From Sphingorhabdus sp. Alg239-R122 (GTDB taxonomy: Bacteria > Pseudomonadota > Alphaproteobacteria > Sphingomonadales > Sphingomonadaceae), in assembly GCF_900537065.1 (NCBI RefSeq), contig NZ_UNRC01000001.1, positions 124,001-188,000 on the forward strand: a stretch of DNA of 64,000 nucleotides, read 5' to 3'. Positions 36,622 through 46,659 of the stretch are shown here, piece by piece. Within the stretch, counting starts at the first letter, position 1. Each line of letters begins with the position of its first letter. Made by a program: the position numbers and the translations under genes. Under the pieces are notes generated by a model. The model was not told where the DNA came from, did no database searches, and worked only from the letters and a program-made list of their open reading frames with translations.

Positions 36622-37212
36622 ATGGGTGAGTGGACAAATCCGGCACTAATGGGACTACTTGGCTACCTACTGGGCTCGATACCCTTTGGCCTGGTTTTGA
36701 CCCGCCTGACCGGAGCAGGGGACCTGCGCAGTATCGGTTCAGGCAATATCGGCGCAACCAATGTTCTGCGTACGGGTAGCAAGGGGTTGGCAGCGGCGAC
36801 ATTGTTGCTGGACATCGGCAAGGGAGCCGCAGCTGTGCTGATAGCAGAGGCGTTATTCCCCGGTATGGGCAAATATGCGGGACTGGCTGCGTTCCTGGGA
36901 CATCTGTACCCGGTTTGGCTGAAATTCAGCGGGGGCAAGGGCGTGGCAACGTTGCTTGGAATTTCACTGGCGCTCAACTGGATGGTCGGGCTGGTTTTTG
37001 CACTGGTCTGGCTCGTTGCGGCGTTTGCATTTCGCTATTCATCGCTCAGCGGCATATTGGCATCGGTATCGACGCCATTTGCTGCCTGGCTGCTGGGTGC
37101 CGGGACATTGGTGCCCGTGTTTGTTATCATGGCGCTTTTGGTCATTGCAAAGCACCGCGGCAATATCGCGCGGCTTGCGTCGGGCGAAGAACCCAAAATC
37201 GGCAAGAGCTAA
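36622..37212 (+). CDS. plsY: Glycerol-3-phosphate acyltransferase PlsY
   Basis: The 196-residue inner-membrane enzyme transfers an acyl group from acyl-phosphate to glycerol-3-phosphate, the first step of phospholipid synthesis. The family motifs [25 protein letters not shown] and [12 protein letters not shown] are present, with about five membrane helices. Start ATG 36622. Only 6 nt separate its stop from dprA, so they form one operon. Confidence 0.96.
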   Translation: MGEWTNPALMGLLGYLLGSIPFGLVLTRLTGAGDLRSIGSGNIGATNVLRTGSKGLAAATLLLDIGKGAAAVLIAEALFPGMGKYAGLAAFLGHLYPVWLKFSGGKGVATLLGISLALNWMVGLVFALVWLVAAFAFRYSSLSGILASVSTPFAAWLLGAGTLVPVFVIMALLVIAKHRGNIARLASGEEPKIGKS

Positions 37213-37218
37213 ATCCTT

Positions 37219-38316
37219 ATGCCTATTTCTGAGCAGGAAAAATTTGCACGCATAAGGTTACTCAGGTCCGGTAATATCGGGCCTGTCACATATTTTCAGC
37301 TGCTCGCCCGTTTTGGCAATGCTGTGGAAGCGATTGGTGCGCTACCTGGTCTGGCGCAAAGAGGCGGAGGACGCACGCCGCGCCTTGCAAATACGGATAG
37401 TGTGAAAAAGGAAATGGATGCAGCTGACCGTGCAGATGCGGCTTATCTTTTCCATGATGATGCGGAATATCCCACCCTGTTGGGGCACATGGAAAATGCG
37501 CCGCCTATATTCACCTATCGCGGTAACATTGCGCTTTTAAATCGGCAATCAGTGGCTATAGTCGGTGCGCGCAATGCATCGGCGGCGGCATGCAAATTTG
37601 CCCGCAAGATTGCACATGATCTGGCCCAGCAAGGCTGCGTGATTGTGTCAGGTCTGGCGCGCGGCATCGATACAGCGGCGCATATGGGCGCGGGACCGGG
37701 CAGCATTGGCGTCATCGCCAGCGGCATTGATATTGCCTATCCACCCGAAAATGCGGAACTTCAGGAAACCATGGCAAATGGTGCGCTTGTTATTGCCGAA
37801 CAGCCGCCCGGCACCGAACCGTTGGCACGGCATTTCCCGTTTCGCAACCGTATCATCGCCGGACTATCAGCCGGGACCCTGGTGGTGGAGGCGGCACCGC
37901 GTTCAGGGTCGCTTATTACTGCAAGGCTGGCGGGAGAAGCAGGCCGCGACGTTATGGCGATACCCGGCTCTCCACTCGACCCGCGTGCGCGCGGCTGCAA
38001 CACGTTGATCCGCAATGGTGCGACATTGATACAGTCTGCCGAAAATGTGCTGGAGCAGATTGGCTCGATTGATGAACGTCTGGTTCGTGAAGACCCAAGG
38101 CCATATGAATTACAGCTTGTGCAAACTGACATGGAACTAAGCGATACATCGCGCCGCACGGTGGAAAACCTGCTCAATATGACAGCCATTGGCACGGATG
38201 AACTTGTCAGGCAATCGGGAATGCCAGCCGCCGAGGTTGCGACCATATTGCTCGAGCTGGAGCTTGCCGGGCGACTGGACCGGCATGCGGGCGCCAGGGT
38301 TTCGCTTAAGCCCTGA
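37219..38316 (+). CDS. dprA: DNA-processing protein DprA
   Basis: The 365-residue protein binds incoming single-stranded DNA and loads RecA in natural transformation. An N-terminal helix-hairpin-helix (IRLLRSGNIGPVTYFQLLARFG), a central Rossmann domain with SGLARGIDTAAHMGA and the phosphate-binding region GSLITARLAGEAGRDVMAIPGSP, and a C-terminal winged helix (about 310-360) are visible. It follows plsY by 6 nt and precedes topA by 166 nt. Start ATG 37219. Confidence 0.95.
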   Translation: MPISEQEKFARIRLLRSGNIGPVTYFQLLARFGNAVEAIGALPGLAQRGGGRTPRLANTDSVKKEMDAADRADAAYLFHDDAEYPTLLGHMENAPPIFTYRGNIALLNRQSVAIVGARNASAAACKFARKIAHDLAQQGCVIVSGLARGIDTAAHMGAGPGSIGVIASGIDIAYPPENAELQETMANGALVIAEQPPGTEPLARHFPFRNRIIAGLSAGTLVVEAAPRSGSLITARLAGEAGRDVMAIPGSPLDPRARGCNTLIRNGATLIQSAENVLEQIGSIDERLVREDPRPYELQLVQTDMELSDTSRRTVENLLNMTAIGTDELVRQSGMPAAEVATILLELELAGRLDRHAGARVSLKP

Positions 38317-38482
38317 TTTGGTATTTGTACCTGCGTCTGAGCCATTCCCACACGTAAAATCGCACCTTTATACTGGACCCTCTTGACGAAAGAGGATAGG
38401 TCGCCACACCTAATAGAGGATGATATGCGGCAAAAACCGCGCCAGTAACCGACCATTAAATTAGATCGGAACCATAAAGAAC

Positions 38483-41059
38483 ATGCAGTTAGTCATTGTC
38501 GAATCACCGGCCAAAGCGAAAACAATCGAAAAATACCTGGGCGGGGATTTCCGTGTTCTGGCCTCTTATGGTCATATTCGCGACTTGCCGCCAAAAGACG
38601 GTTCGGTCAAACCGGACGATGGTTTCGAAATGAGCTGGCAGAATTATGGTGACAAGACCAAGCAGCTGAAAGCTATTACCGACAACGCCAAAAAAGCCGA
38701 CCGCTTGATTCTCGCGACTGACCCTGACCGCGAGGGAGAAGCGATTAGCTGGCATGTCCTGGAAGTGCTCAAGAAGCGCAAGGCGCTACCCGAAAAAGTT
38801 GACCGGGTGACGTTCAATGCCATCACCAAGGCGGCTGTCACAGAAGCGATGGCCAATCCGCGCGGGTTGGATGAAGACCTGATTGATGCCTATCGTGCGC
38901 GCCGTGCGCTTGATTACCTGGTCGGTTTTACCCTGTCGCCAGTATTGTGGCGCAAGTTGCCCGGCGCAAAGTCAGCCGGGCGTGTCCAATCCGTTGCGCT
39001 GCGAATATTGGTTGAACGTGAGCGCGAGATTGAGGCGTTCAGACCTGAAGAATATTGGTCGGTTATTGCCAATATGGAGCAGGCCGGACAAGATTTTGTT
39101 GCGCGACTGGTCCGCTTCAAAGGCGAAAAACTGGGCAAAATGACGCTGGGTAATGCAGGTTCGGCAGAAGCCGCCAAGGCCGCTGTTGAAAATGGCCAAT
39201 TCACTGTCGAAAGTGTTGAAACCAAACCGCTCAAGCGCAACCCGCCACCGCCATTTACGACGTCTACACTGCAACAGGAGGCCGCGCGCAAGCTCGGCTT
39301 TGCAGCCAGCCATACCATGCGTATTGCGCAGCAGCTCTACGAAGATGGTGCGATTACCTATATGCGTACAGATGGCGTACAGATGGACGGTAGCGCTATT
39401 TCCGCTGCACGCAAAGCGGTTTCAGACCGCTATTCAGGCGACTATCTACCTGAAAAACCACGGCATTATGCTAGCAAAGCTAAAAACGCACAGGAAGCGC
39501 ACGAAGCGATCCGCCCGACCAGCTTTACGCGGGACAAGGCAGGGTCGGGCGACCATGCCCGGCTATATGACCTGATTTTCAAACGCGCGTTGGCAAGCCA
39601 GATGGCGACGGCGCGGCTTGAGCGTACAACGGTCGAATTTCTGGATGGTACGGGCCAGACCGGCTTACGCACTACCGGACAGGTCGTCAAATTCCCTGGC
39701 TTCATGGCACTTTATAAAGAAGGCAATGACGACCGCAAAAAAGACAAGGACGAGGATGGCATGCTGCCACCCATGTCCAAAGGTGACAGTTCCGCCAAAA
39801 AATCGGTTGAGGCCGAGCAGCATTTCACACAGCCACCGCCGCGCTATTCCGAGGCTAGTCTGGTCAAGAAGCTTGAAGAACTGGGCATCGGACGTCCATC
39901 AACATATGCATCCACATTGCAGGTATTGAAAGATCGTGCCTATATCCGTGTCGAAAAAAATCGATTTTTTGCAGAGGAAAGCGGGCGACTTCTTACAGGT
40001 TTTCTGGAACGTTTCTTTACCCGTTACGTTGAATATGACTTTACGGCGGAGCTGGAAGACGAGCTGGATGATGTATCCGGCGGCCGTGCACAATGGCAGG
40101 AATTTCTTGCTGCGTTCTGGAAGGATTTCAAACCCAAAACCGAAGAGGTGATGGAACAGAAACCATCAGATATCACGGCGGAACTGGATATTTTCCTTGA
40201 ACCTTATCTGTTCCCCGAAAATGAAGATGGCAGCGATCCGCGCCTGTGTCCGCGTTGTAATGAGGGCAAGCTTGCGCTGCGCGGCGGCCGTTTTGGCGCA
40301 TTTGTTGCCTGTTCCAACTACCCTGAATGCAAATATACCCGTAAATTCGCGCAAGGCGGTGCCAAGGATGATGGCGATACAGGACCTGTGGAACTGGGCG
40401 AGGATCCAGTAACAGGGGAGAAAATCAATCGTCTCAATGGACGCTTCGGTCCTTATGTGCAGCGCGGCGAGGGCAAGGAAGCCAAGCGCGGCTCGATTCC
40501 AAAAGACATGAATGCCGCTGATATTGACCTTGATTGGGCGCTCAAACTGCTTTCACTGCCGCGCACCATTGGTGAGCATCCTGAAACGGGCAATGAAATC
40601 AAGGCATCCATCGGCCGTTACGGCCCGTATCTTGTGCATGATGGCAAATATGCAAAGCTTGAAAACACCATGGAAGTGTTTGAAACAGGCATGAATGCAG
40701 CAGTTGTGAAGCTGGCTGAAGCGGCGCAGAAAAAACCGGGCAGAGGACGCGGGCGTCAGGAACCGCTGAAAGTACTGGGCAAGCACCCGGGCAATGAAGC
40801 CGATGTGAAAGTCATGGATGGCCGCTATGGCCCCTATGTCACCGATGGCAATGTCAATGCGACTATTCCCAAGACGATGGACAAGGATGAGATCACGCTG
40901 GATGAGGCTGTTCGCCTAATCGACGAACGTGCGGCCAAAGGGCCGGCAAAGAAGAAAAAGCGCAAGGCGCCAGCGAAGAAAAAAACTGCGGCTAAAAAGA
41001 AAGTGCCCACCAAGAAAAAGGCGCCTGCCAAAAAGAAGGCTTCCGCAAAAACGAGCTGA
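38483..41059 (+). CDS. topA: DNA topoisomerase I
   Basis: The 858-residue type IA topoisomerase relaxes negative supercoils. The TOPRIM Mg-binding motif is DPDREGE (80-86) and the catalytic tyrosine is Y293 in ITYMRTDGVQ. One C4 zinc ribbon (LCPRCNEGKLALRGGRFGAFVACSNYPEC) lies at about residue 590, followed by topo C-terminal repeats (three GRYGPY/GRFGPY blocks) and a lysine-rich tail of about 35 residues (KKKKRKAPAKKK...), common in alphaproteobacteria. The leader has a small GCGG/CCGC hairpin of no clear role. Start ATG 38483. Confidence 0.97.
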   Translation: MQLVIVESPAKAKTIEKYLGGDFRVLASYGHIRDLPPKDGSVKPDDGFEMSWQNYGDKTKQLKAITDNAKKADRLILATDPDREGEAISWHVLEVLKKRKALPEKVDRVTFNAITKAAVTEAMANPRGLDEDLIDAYRARRALDYLVGFTLSPVLWRKLPGAKSAGRVQSVALRILVEREREIEAFRPEEYWSVIANMEQAGQDFVARLVRFKGEKLGKMTLGNAGSAEAAKAAVENGQFTVESVETKPLKRNPPPPFTTSTLQQEAARKLGFAASHTMRIAQQLYEDGAITYMRTDGVQMDGSAISAARKAVSDRYSGDYLPEKPRHYASKAKNAQEAHEAIRPTSFTRDKAGSGDHARLYDLIFKRALASQMATARLERTTVEFLDGTGQTGLRTTGQVVKFPGFMALYKEGNDDRKKDKDEDGMLPPMSKGDSSAKKSVEAEQHFTQPPPRYSEASLVKKLEELGIGRPSTYASTLQVLKDRAYIRVEKNRFFAEESGRLLTGFLERFFTRYVEYDFTAELEDELDDVSGGRAQWQEFLAAFWKDFKPKTEEVMEQKPSDITAELDIFLEPYLFPENEDGSDPRLCPRCNEGKLALRGGRFGAFVACSNYPECKYTRKFAQGGAKDDGDTGPVELGEDPVTGEKINRLNGRFGPYVQRGEGKEAKRGSIPKDMNAADIDLDWALKLLSLPRTIGEHPETGNEIKASIGRYGPYLVHDGKYAKLENTMEVFETGMNAAVVKLAEAAQKKPGRGRGRQEPLKVLGKHPGNEADVKVMDGRYGPYVTDGNVNATIPKTMDKDEITLDEAVRLIDERAAKGPAKKKKRKAPAKKKTAAKKKVPTKKKAPAKKKASAKTS

Positions 41060-41108
41060 TATTTTGGTGTTCCTGCTTTCGCATTAATACGGCAAAGGAA
41101 TTTAAAGG

Positions 41109-42014
41109 TTACCCCGCCCAGTCAAGGCCAATGGTCTCGTAGACTTCCTTGTCTTCATCCCATTTCTCGCTGACTTTGACGTGAAGGAAGAGGTGCACTT
41201 TGCGACCCAGGATCTGTGATAATTCTTCTCGGGCGGCGGCACCGATTTCCTTGATTCGCGAACCACCTTTACCCAGTACGATTGCGCGCTGGGTGGGGCG
41301 GGCGACCAGTATCTGCTGACGAATTTCAACTGAACCGTCTTTGCGTTCGGTATATCTTTCAGGAACCACGGCGCTGGCATAGGGCAATTCGTTGTGGAGT
41401 TGCCGGTAAAGCTGCTCACGTGTGATTTCCGTAGCCAACATGCGCTCACTGGCATCGCTGACTTCATCTTCAGGGAAATGCCAGGGGCCCTCAGGCATAT
41501 TGTCAGCGAGCCAGTCTTTCAGTTCAGGCACACCGTCGCCAGTAGTGGAACTCACAAAAAACACTTCCTCAAACACCAGTTTTTCGGTGAGCTTCTGCGT
41601 CTGGATAAGCAATTTGTCTTTGGCGGCAATATCTACCTTGTTGAGCACGAGTATCTTGCGGCCTTCACGGTTTACGAGCGCTTCTACAATCTGGTCGGTT
41701 TTTTTGCTCATCTTCGCCTTGGCATCGACCACAAGTGCAATAATATCCGCACCTTCGCTGCTGCCCCAGGCGGCACTGACCATCGCGCGGTCCAGCTTGC
41801 GCTCGGGAGAGAATATGCCCGGTGTGTCGACCAGCAGAAGCTGTGCCTCGTCACGAATGGCAATGCCCATAAGGCGCGCGCGCGTGGTCTGTGCCTTGGC
41901 GCTGGTAATCGCCACCTTTTGCCCGACCAATGCGTTCACCAATGTCGATTTACCCGCATTGGGCGCGCCGATAACGGCGACCAGGCCGCAGCTTTTGGCT
42001 TTCTCTTCGCTCAT
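41109..42014 (-). CDS. era: GTPase Era
   Basis: The 301-residue GTPase binds the 3' end of 16S rRNA and helps 30S maturation. The G1 motif is GAPNAGKST (16-24), followed by G3 DTPG, G4 NKVD and a C-terminal KH domain (GKGGSRIKEIGAAAREELSQILG). Its ATG overlaps the rnc stop by 4 nt (ATGA), showing translational coupling in the classical lepB-rnc-era operon. Confidence 0.97.
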   Translation of the reverse strand: MSEEKAKSCGLVAVIGAPNAGKSTLVNALVGQKVAITSAKAQTTRARLMGIAIRDEAQLLLVDTPGIFSPERKLDRAMVSAAWGSSEGADIIALVVDAKAKMSKKTDQIVEALVNREGRKILVLNKVDIAAKDKLLIQTQKLTEKLVFEEVFFVSSTTGDGVPELKDWLADNMPEGPWHFPEDEVSDASERMLATEITREQLYRQLHNELPYASAVVPERYTERKDGSVEIRQQILVARPTQRAIVLGKGGSRIKEIGAAAREELSQILGRKVHLFLHVKVSEKWDEDKEVYETIGLDWAG

Positions 42015-42682
42015 GTATATTCTTCCATGAATTTTCGGGCTGCCAGTTTTTCCGCAGCCTGCTTGCTATTTGCCGTTGCCTGAACTTCGCCGACGTTACG
42101 CACCGAAACACGCACCGTAAATTCCAGCGCATGATGTGGTCCGCTGCGTTCCACCAGTTCGTATTCGGGTGTCTTGCGGTTGTTTTTGGCGGCCCATTCC
42201 TGCAGCGCGGATTTGGGGTGTTTGGGCGCTTCTGTCACGCTGTCCATTTTGGCAGCCCAGTTTGCATGGATAAAATCGCGTGCGGCTTCGAAGCCAGCAT
42301 CCAGATAATAAGCTCCGATCAGTGATTCCATGACATCACCCAGAATATTACTGCTGTCTGCACCACCATCATCACGTGCCTGTTTGCCCAAGCGAATATG
42401 CGGAGAAATATCCAGTTTGCGGGCGATGTCAGCACAGGTGACTCCCGATACAAGCTGATTGAGCCGGCTTGAGAGGCGACCTTCGGGCTCACCTGCAAAG
42501 CGGATGTACAGCCATTCTGCGACGACAAGACCAAGGATACGGTCGCCTAGGAATTCCAGCCGCTGATAATCTTTTGCTTTGGCTGTGCTGCCATGGGTCA
42601 GAGCTTCGATATACAGTTCTTCCTGGCTGCGGGGCGCCGGAAAAAGTGAGTCCAGAAAGCTTTTTGTGTCAGGTTGGCTCAA
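42011..42682 (-). CDS. rnc: Ribonuclease III
   Basis: The 223-residue enzyme cleaves double-stranded RNA, including rRNA precursors. The signature QRLEFLGDRILGLVV and the second active-site block ESLIGAYYLDAGF are present, followed by a dsRNA-binding domain (about 150-223; PKSALQEWAAKNNRKTPEYELVE). I chose TTG at 42682, which shares 4 nt with the lepB stop and has GGAG about 9 nt upstream; the in-frame ATG at 42724 lies 45 nt inside lepB and has no site of its own. The start remains somewhat uncertain. Confidence 0.93.
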   Translation of the reverse strand: MSQPDTKSFLDSLFPAPRSQEELYIEALTHGSTAKAKDYQRLEFLGDRILGLVVAEWLYIRFAGEPEGRLSSRLNQLVSGVTCADIARKLDISPHIRLGKQARDDGGADSSNILGDVMESLIGAYYLDAGFEAARDFIHANWAAKMDSVTEAPKHPKSALQEWAAKNNRKTPEYELVERSGPHHALEFTVRVSVRNVGEVQATANSKQAAEKLAARKFMEEYT

Positions 42683-43521
42683 AACCCTTCTCCAATCCGT
42701 TCCCAGCGCGGTGCGGTGAACCATGTGATAGGGTTCAGGCTAGCCGAGCCATCAACCGAAAAGACAGATACCTGCGCACGTCCGACCAGATTAGCCTGGG
42801 GGACGATACCGATGCCGCCGCCCGGGGTAGCGGGAAAACGGCTGTCGAGACTGTTGTCGCGATTGTCACCCATCAGGAACATATGACCTTCGGGAACAAT
42901 CACAGGCGGTGTATTGTCGGCGGGGTTTGATCCAAGATCGAGCACGTTATAGCTTTTCCCGTTCGGCAAAGTTTCGCGATATTGCGGGTAGCGACAGATA
43001 GCTTCGCCTTCTTCATTCCTGTCTGCAAAACGAATGTCACGGCATGCCGTGTTGGGGGATACGGCGATAATGAAATCCCCAACCCGTTCCTTGGGAACTG
43101 GCGTACCATTCAGTATAAGCTGACCTTCCTGCATCTGCACCGTGTCTCCGGGCAGGCCAATGACACGCTTGATATAGTCATCCGAATTTGTAGGCGGTGC
43201 CTTGAAAACCACGACATCACCAGCTTCAGGTTCACTCTCGAATATCCGGCCCGGTATGAGTGGGATGCTGAACGGCAGGCTGTATTTTGAATAGCCATAA
43301 GGCCATTTGGCCACCAATAGGTAATCGCCGTTGACGAGGCGCGGCTGCATCGATTCTGATGGAATATTGAATGGCGACACAATGAAGCTACGCAATATGA
43401 TCATGAAAATTACCAGTTTGACAAGAAACTTGCCAAAGTCAGCCCATTCTGACGCAGCATCAGCTTTGTTTTTGGTGCCGGTGCCTTGCGTCTCGTTCGC
43501 CATTTTGTCGTGTTCGCTCAT
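42679..43521 (-). CDS. lepB: Signal peptidase I
   Basis: The 280-residue serine/lysine protease cuts signal peptides of exported proteins. Its single N-terminal membrane helix is at about 32-50; S57 in PSESMQPR and K118 in YIKRVIGLPGD are the catalytic pair, and GDNRDNSLDSR is box E. It is first in the lepB-rnc-era operon. Its region up to pgi (176 nt) holds divergent promoters. Confidence 0.96.
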   Translation of the reverse strand: MSEHDKMANETQGTGTKNKADAASEWADFGKFLVKLVIFMIILRSFIVSPFNIPSESMQPRLVNGDYLLVAKWPYGYSKYSLPFSIPLIPGRIFESEPEAGDVVVFKAPPTNSDDYIKRVIGLPGDTVQMQEGQLILNGTPVPKERVGDFIIAVSPNTACRDIRFADRNEEGEAICRYPQYRETLPNGKSYNVLDLGSNPADNTPPVIVPEGHMFLMGDNRDNSLDSRFPATPGGGIGIVPQANLVGRAQVSVFSVDGSASLNPITWFTAPRWERIGEGF

Positions 43522-43697
43522 ATTATCTGCTTTAATCCAACCGGTTTATTCACACTCCGCGAACCCAGCGCCTCTTGATTATGGCGTAGCCGCTATCATT
43601 TGTAATTAGCCTATAATAGGGTGGGCGCCGATTGCCACGTATTTTCATCGCCCGCAGCAGTAACTTTTACCGCGCGGGTTACGAACAGGGGATTGAG

Positions 43698-45209
43698 ATG
43701 AGTAATATGCCAGCAGATTGGGGCCGCTTTGCCGGGCCGGAGGAAGTCCGGATTGAACAGCTGTTCACGCAGGCCGACCGTCTGAAAGATTTCAGCATCC
43801 TTGCCGATATGCCGGGCGGCGAGATATATTTTGACCTGTCGAAAACACACCTTGATCATGCGAAACTGGATTTATTTCTGGAGCTTGCCGATGCCCGCGC
43901 TCTAGGCGATATGCGTGCGGCGCTATTTGCTGGGGATGAAATAAATACGAGCGAAGGTCGCGCCGCTGAACATACCGCGCAGCGTGGCAATGGTGATGAT
44001 GACAGTGTTTCACTGGCGCAGCATTTGCAGGACCGTATGCGCGCACTGGTTGAAGCAATCCACGGCGGCGCATTTGGCGAGATAAAGCATGTGCTGCATA
44101 TTGGAATTGGCGGATCGGCACTTGGGCCTGATCTAGTCATTGACGCATTGGGCCGCGAAGAACCGCTATGTCATGTTGAGGTTGTATCCAATGTTGACGG
44201 TGCCGCGCTGGAGGAAGCCTTTGCAAGGCTGGACCCCGCAACGACACTGATCGCGATTGCGTCCAAAACTTTTACAACCACCGAAACCATGTTGAATGCG
44301 AATAGTGCGGTGCAATGGCTGGAGCAGGAAGGTGTGGACGATCCCTATGGCCGTGTGGTGGCGCTGACCGCTTCACCCGATAAGGCCGTGGAATGGGGCA
44401 TTGACCAGTCACGTGTCCTGCCATTTTCCGATACAGTGGGCGGGCGCTATTCGATATGGTCCTCGATCGGTTTTCCTGTGGCGATTGCGCTGGGATGGAA
44501 TGAGTTTGATGCTTTCCTGCGCGGGGCTGCGGCTATGGACAAGCATTTCCTGGAAGCGGACTTTACTCGCAATGCACCCGTTATGGCGGCGTTTGCGGAT
44601 CTTTACTATGCACAGATTGCAAGTGCACAGACTCGCGCTGTTTTTGCCTATGATGAGCGGCTTAGGTTGCTCCCCAGCTATTTGCAGCAACTGGAAATGG
44701 AAAGTAACGGTAAATCGGTGACGCGCGACGGTGTGCCGCTTGGATATCCGACCGCGCCGATTACGTGGGGCGGGGTAGGCACCGACGCGCAGCATGCGGT
44801 GTTCCAGCTTTTGCATCAGGGAACACATGTGCTGCCGGTTGAATTTATCGTATCGAAAACACCTGGCCACGATCTTGATCCAGCCCATCATCAAAATCTG
44901 CTTACCAACTGTTTTGCTCAGGGTGCCGCGCTTATGACAGGCCGTAGTGCAGACGACCCAGCGCGCAGCTATACTGGTGACAGGCCTTCCACGACCATAT
45001 TGCTGGATGATATAACACCGTCCAGCCTGGGCGCACTGATTGCTTTTTACGAGCATCGCACATTTGTGAATGCGGTGATTTTGGGAATTAACCCGTTTGA
45101 CCAGTTTGGTGTGGAGCTAGGCAAGGAAATTGCAAAAGCGATGAATGGTGGAGGCGAAATGGAATTTGACCCATCCACACAAAAGTTGATTGAACTGTCC
45201 GCGCTATAG
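43698..45209 (+). CDS. pgi: Glucose-6-phosphate isomerase
   Basis: The 503-residue enzyme interconverts glucose-6-phosphate and fructose-6-phosphate. The family blocks IGIGGSALGPDL, VDGAALEEAF and GGRYSIWSSIGFPVAIA are present, as are the later QLEMESNGKS and HQGTHVLPVEF near the active site. ATG 43698 follows GGGGATTGAG; the open frame upstream (to 43632) is leader. A TATAAT (43612-43617) in the lepB-pgi gap may be its -10 box. Start of gor is 30 nt downstream. Confidence 0.95.
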   Translation: MSNMPADWGRFAGPEEVRIEQLFTQADRLKDFSILADMPGGEIYFDLSKTHLDHAKLDLFLELADARALGDMRAALFAGDEINTSEGRAAEHTAQRGNGDDDSVSLAQHLQDRMRALVEAIHGGAFGEIKHVLHIGIGGSALGPDLVIDALGREEPLCHVEVVSNVDGAALEEAFARLDPATTLIAIASKTFTTTETMLNANSAVQWLEQEGVDDPYGRVVALTASPDKAVEWGIDQSRVLPFSDTVGGRYSIWSSIGFPVAIALGWNEFDAFLRGAAAMDKHFLEADFTRNAPVMAAFADLYYAQIASAQTRAVFAYDERLRLLPSYLQQLEMESNGKSVTRDGVPLGYPTAPITWGGVGTDAQHAVFQLLHQGTHVLPVEFIVSKTPGHDLDPAHHQNLLTNCFAQGAALMTGRSADDPARSYTGDRPSTTILLDDITPSSLGALIAFYEHRTFVNAVILGINPFDQFGVELGKEIAKAMNGGGEMEFDPSTQKLIELSAL

Positions 45210-45239
45210 GCGCCGGGCCGCAACAGGAGCAGCTATATT

Positions 45240-46589
45240 ATGAGTGAATATGATTATGACCTATTTGTCATTGGCGCAGGTTCGGGCGGTGTGCGTGCAT
45301 CACGTATAGCTGCTTCGCACGGCGCAAAAGTCGCTCTGGCGGAAGAATACCGTGTTGGCGGCACCTGTGTCATCCGTGGCTGTGTACCAAAAAAGATGCT
45401 CGTATATGGAGCGCATTTTGCGGAAGACCTGCATGAAGCCGCGCGTTTTGGCTGGGATGTGAATGATCCCAAATTTGTGTGGCAGCGCCTGCGTGATATT
45501 GTCCAAACCGATATTGACCGGCTTGAAGGGCTATATGGCAACACGCTGTCCAGCCATAACGTGAAACTGTTTGAGGAACGCGCCACGGTCGCGGGGCCAA
45601 ATGAAGTGAAATTGGCGAGCGGGCAGGTGGTTACCGCAGGCAAGATATTGATCGCAACAGGTGGCTGGCCTGTACCTGCGCAATGCGAAGGCGCGGAGCA
45701 CGCACTGACATCGAATGAAATATTCCATCTTGAGCAAGTGCCTGGGCGGCTTCTGGTTGTTGGCGGCGGTTATATCGCCAATGAGTTTGCGGGTATCTTC
45801 CACGCATTTGGCAGCGATGTGACAATCCTGAATCGCTCCGATGTGCTGCTGCGCAGTTATGATCAGGAAATTGTCGCGCGGCTAGTAGAACTGAGCAAAG
45901 AAAAGGGAATTAATTTCCATTTCAAAGCTTCTCTGCAAAAAATCGAAAAACAGGCGGATGGCAGTCTGCATGTTGGTTTTAATGATGGAACAAACGCTGA
46001 TTATGACACGATACTCGTTGCCACGGGACGCGCACCGAATAGCGCGGGGCTTGGCCTCGAAGAAGTCGGTGTAAAGCTGGATAAGTCAGGCGCGGTTATA
46101 GTTGATGAATATAACCAAAGCTCTGTCCCTAGCATATACGCCGTTGGCGATGTGACAAACCGGGTTCAGCTAACACCGGTTGCAATCCGTGAAGGGCATG
46201 CGTTTGCTGATACGGTATTTGATAACAACCCACGCATTGTTGATTATGACGCCATTCCGTCTGCTGTATTTGCGAGCCCGCCTATTGCATCGGTTGGTTT
46301 GACTGAAGCAGAAGCGTCTGCAAAATATGGTGATGATATCAAAATTTACCGTAGTGATTTTCGGCCCATGAAAAACGTTGTGTCCGGCCGTGAGGAGCGT
46401 GGATTGTATAAGATGATCACGGCGGGCAGTGATGAGAAAGTGATTGGATTGCACCTGATTGGCCCGGAATCATCCGAAATTATTCAAGGTGCTGCGGTGG
46501 CCGTGAAAGCAGGCCTTTCCAAGCAGGCATTTGACGATACAGTAGCGCTCCATCCAAGCATGGCCGAAGAGCTTGTGCTTTTGAAATAG
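45240..46589 (+). CDS. gor: Glutathione reductase
   Basis: The 449-residue pyridine-nucleotide disulfide reductase regenerates glutathione with NADPH. The redox pair is C43 and C48 in GGTCVIRGCVPKK; the FAD motif is IGAGSGGVRAS (11-21), the NADPH motif is VVGGGYIANEFAG, and the dimer-interface base is H in ALHPSMAEEL. The absence of the trypanothione-type charge pattern supports glutathione as substrate. It follows pgi with a good AGGAG site. Confidence 0.95.
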   Translation: MSEYDYDLFVIGAGSGGVRASRIAASHGAKVALAEEYRVGGTCVIRGCVPKKMLVYGAHFAEDLHEAARFGWDVNDPKFVWQRLRDIVQTDIDRLEGLYGNTLSSHNVKLFEERATVAGPNEVKLASGQVVTAGKILIATGGWPVPAQCEGAEHALTSNEIFHLEQVPGRLLVVGGGYIANEFAGIFHAFGSDVTILNRSDVLLRSYDQEIVARLVELSKEKGINFHFKASLQKIEKQADGSLHVGFNDGTNADYDTILVATGRAPNSAGLGLEEVGVKLDKSGAVIVDEYNQSSVPSIYAVGDVTNRVQLTPVAIREGHAFADTVFDNNPRIVDYDAIPSAVFASPPIASVGLTEAEASAKYGDDIKIYRSDFRPMKNVVSGREERGLYKMITAGSDEKVIGLHLIGPESSEIIQGAAVAVKAGLSKQAFDDTVALHPSMAEELVLLK

Positions 46590-46659
46590 GCTTTCGTCAT
46601 TTTGACATTGGTTGCAATTTGCTATTGAGTATATCGTGGCAATGTCAGGGAGAGGCGAT

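Noticed and set aside
38469-38482. GAAC-N6-GAAC before topA as a LexA box
   Set aside because: The spacing is 6, not 7, so it does not fit the consensus.
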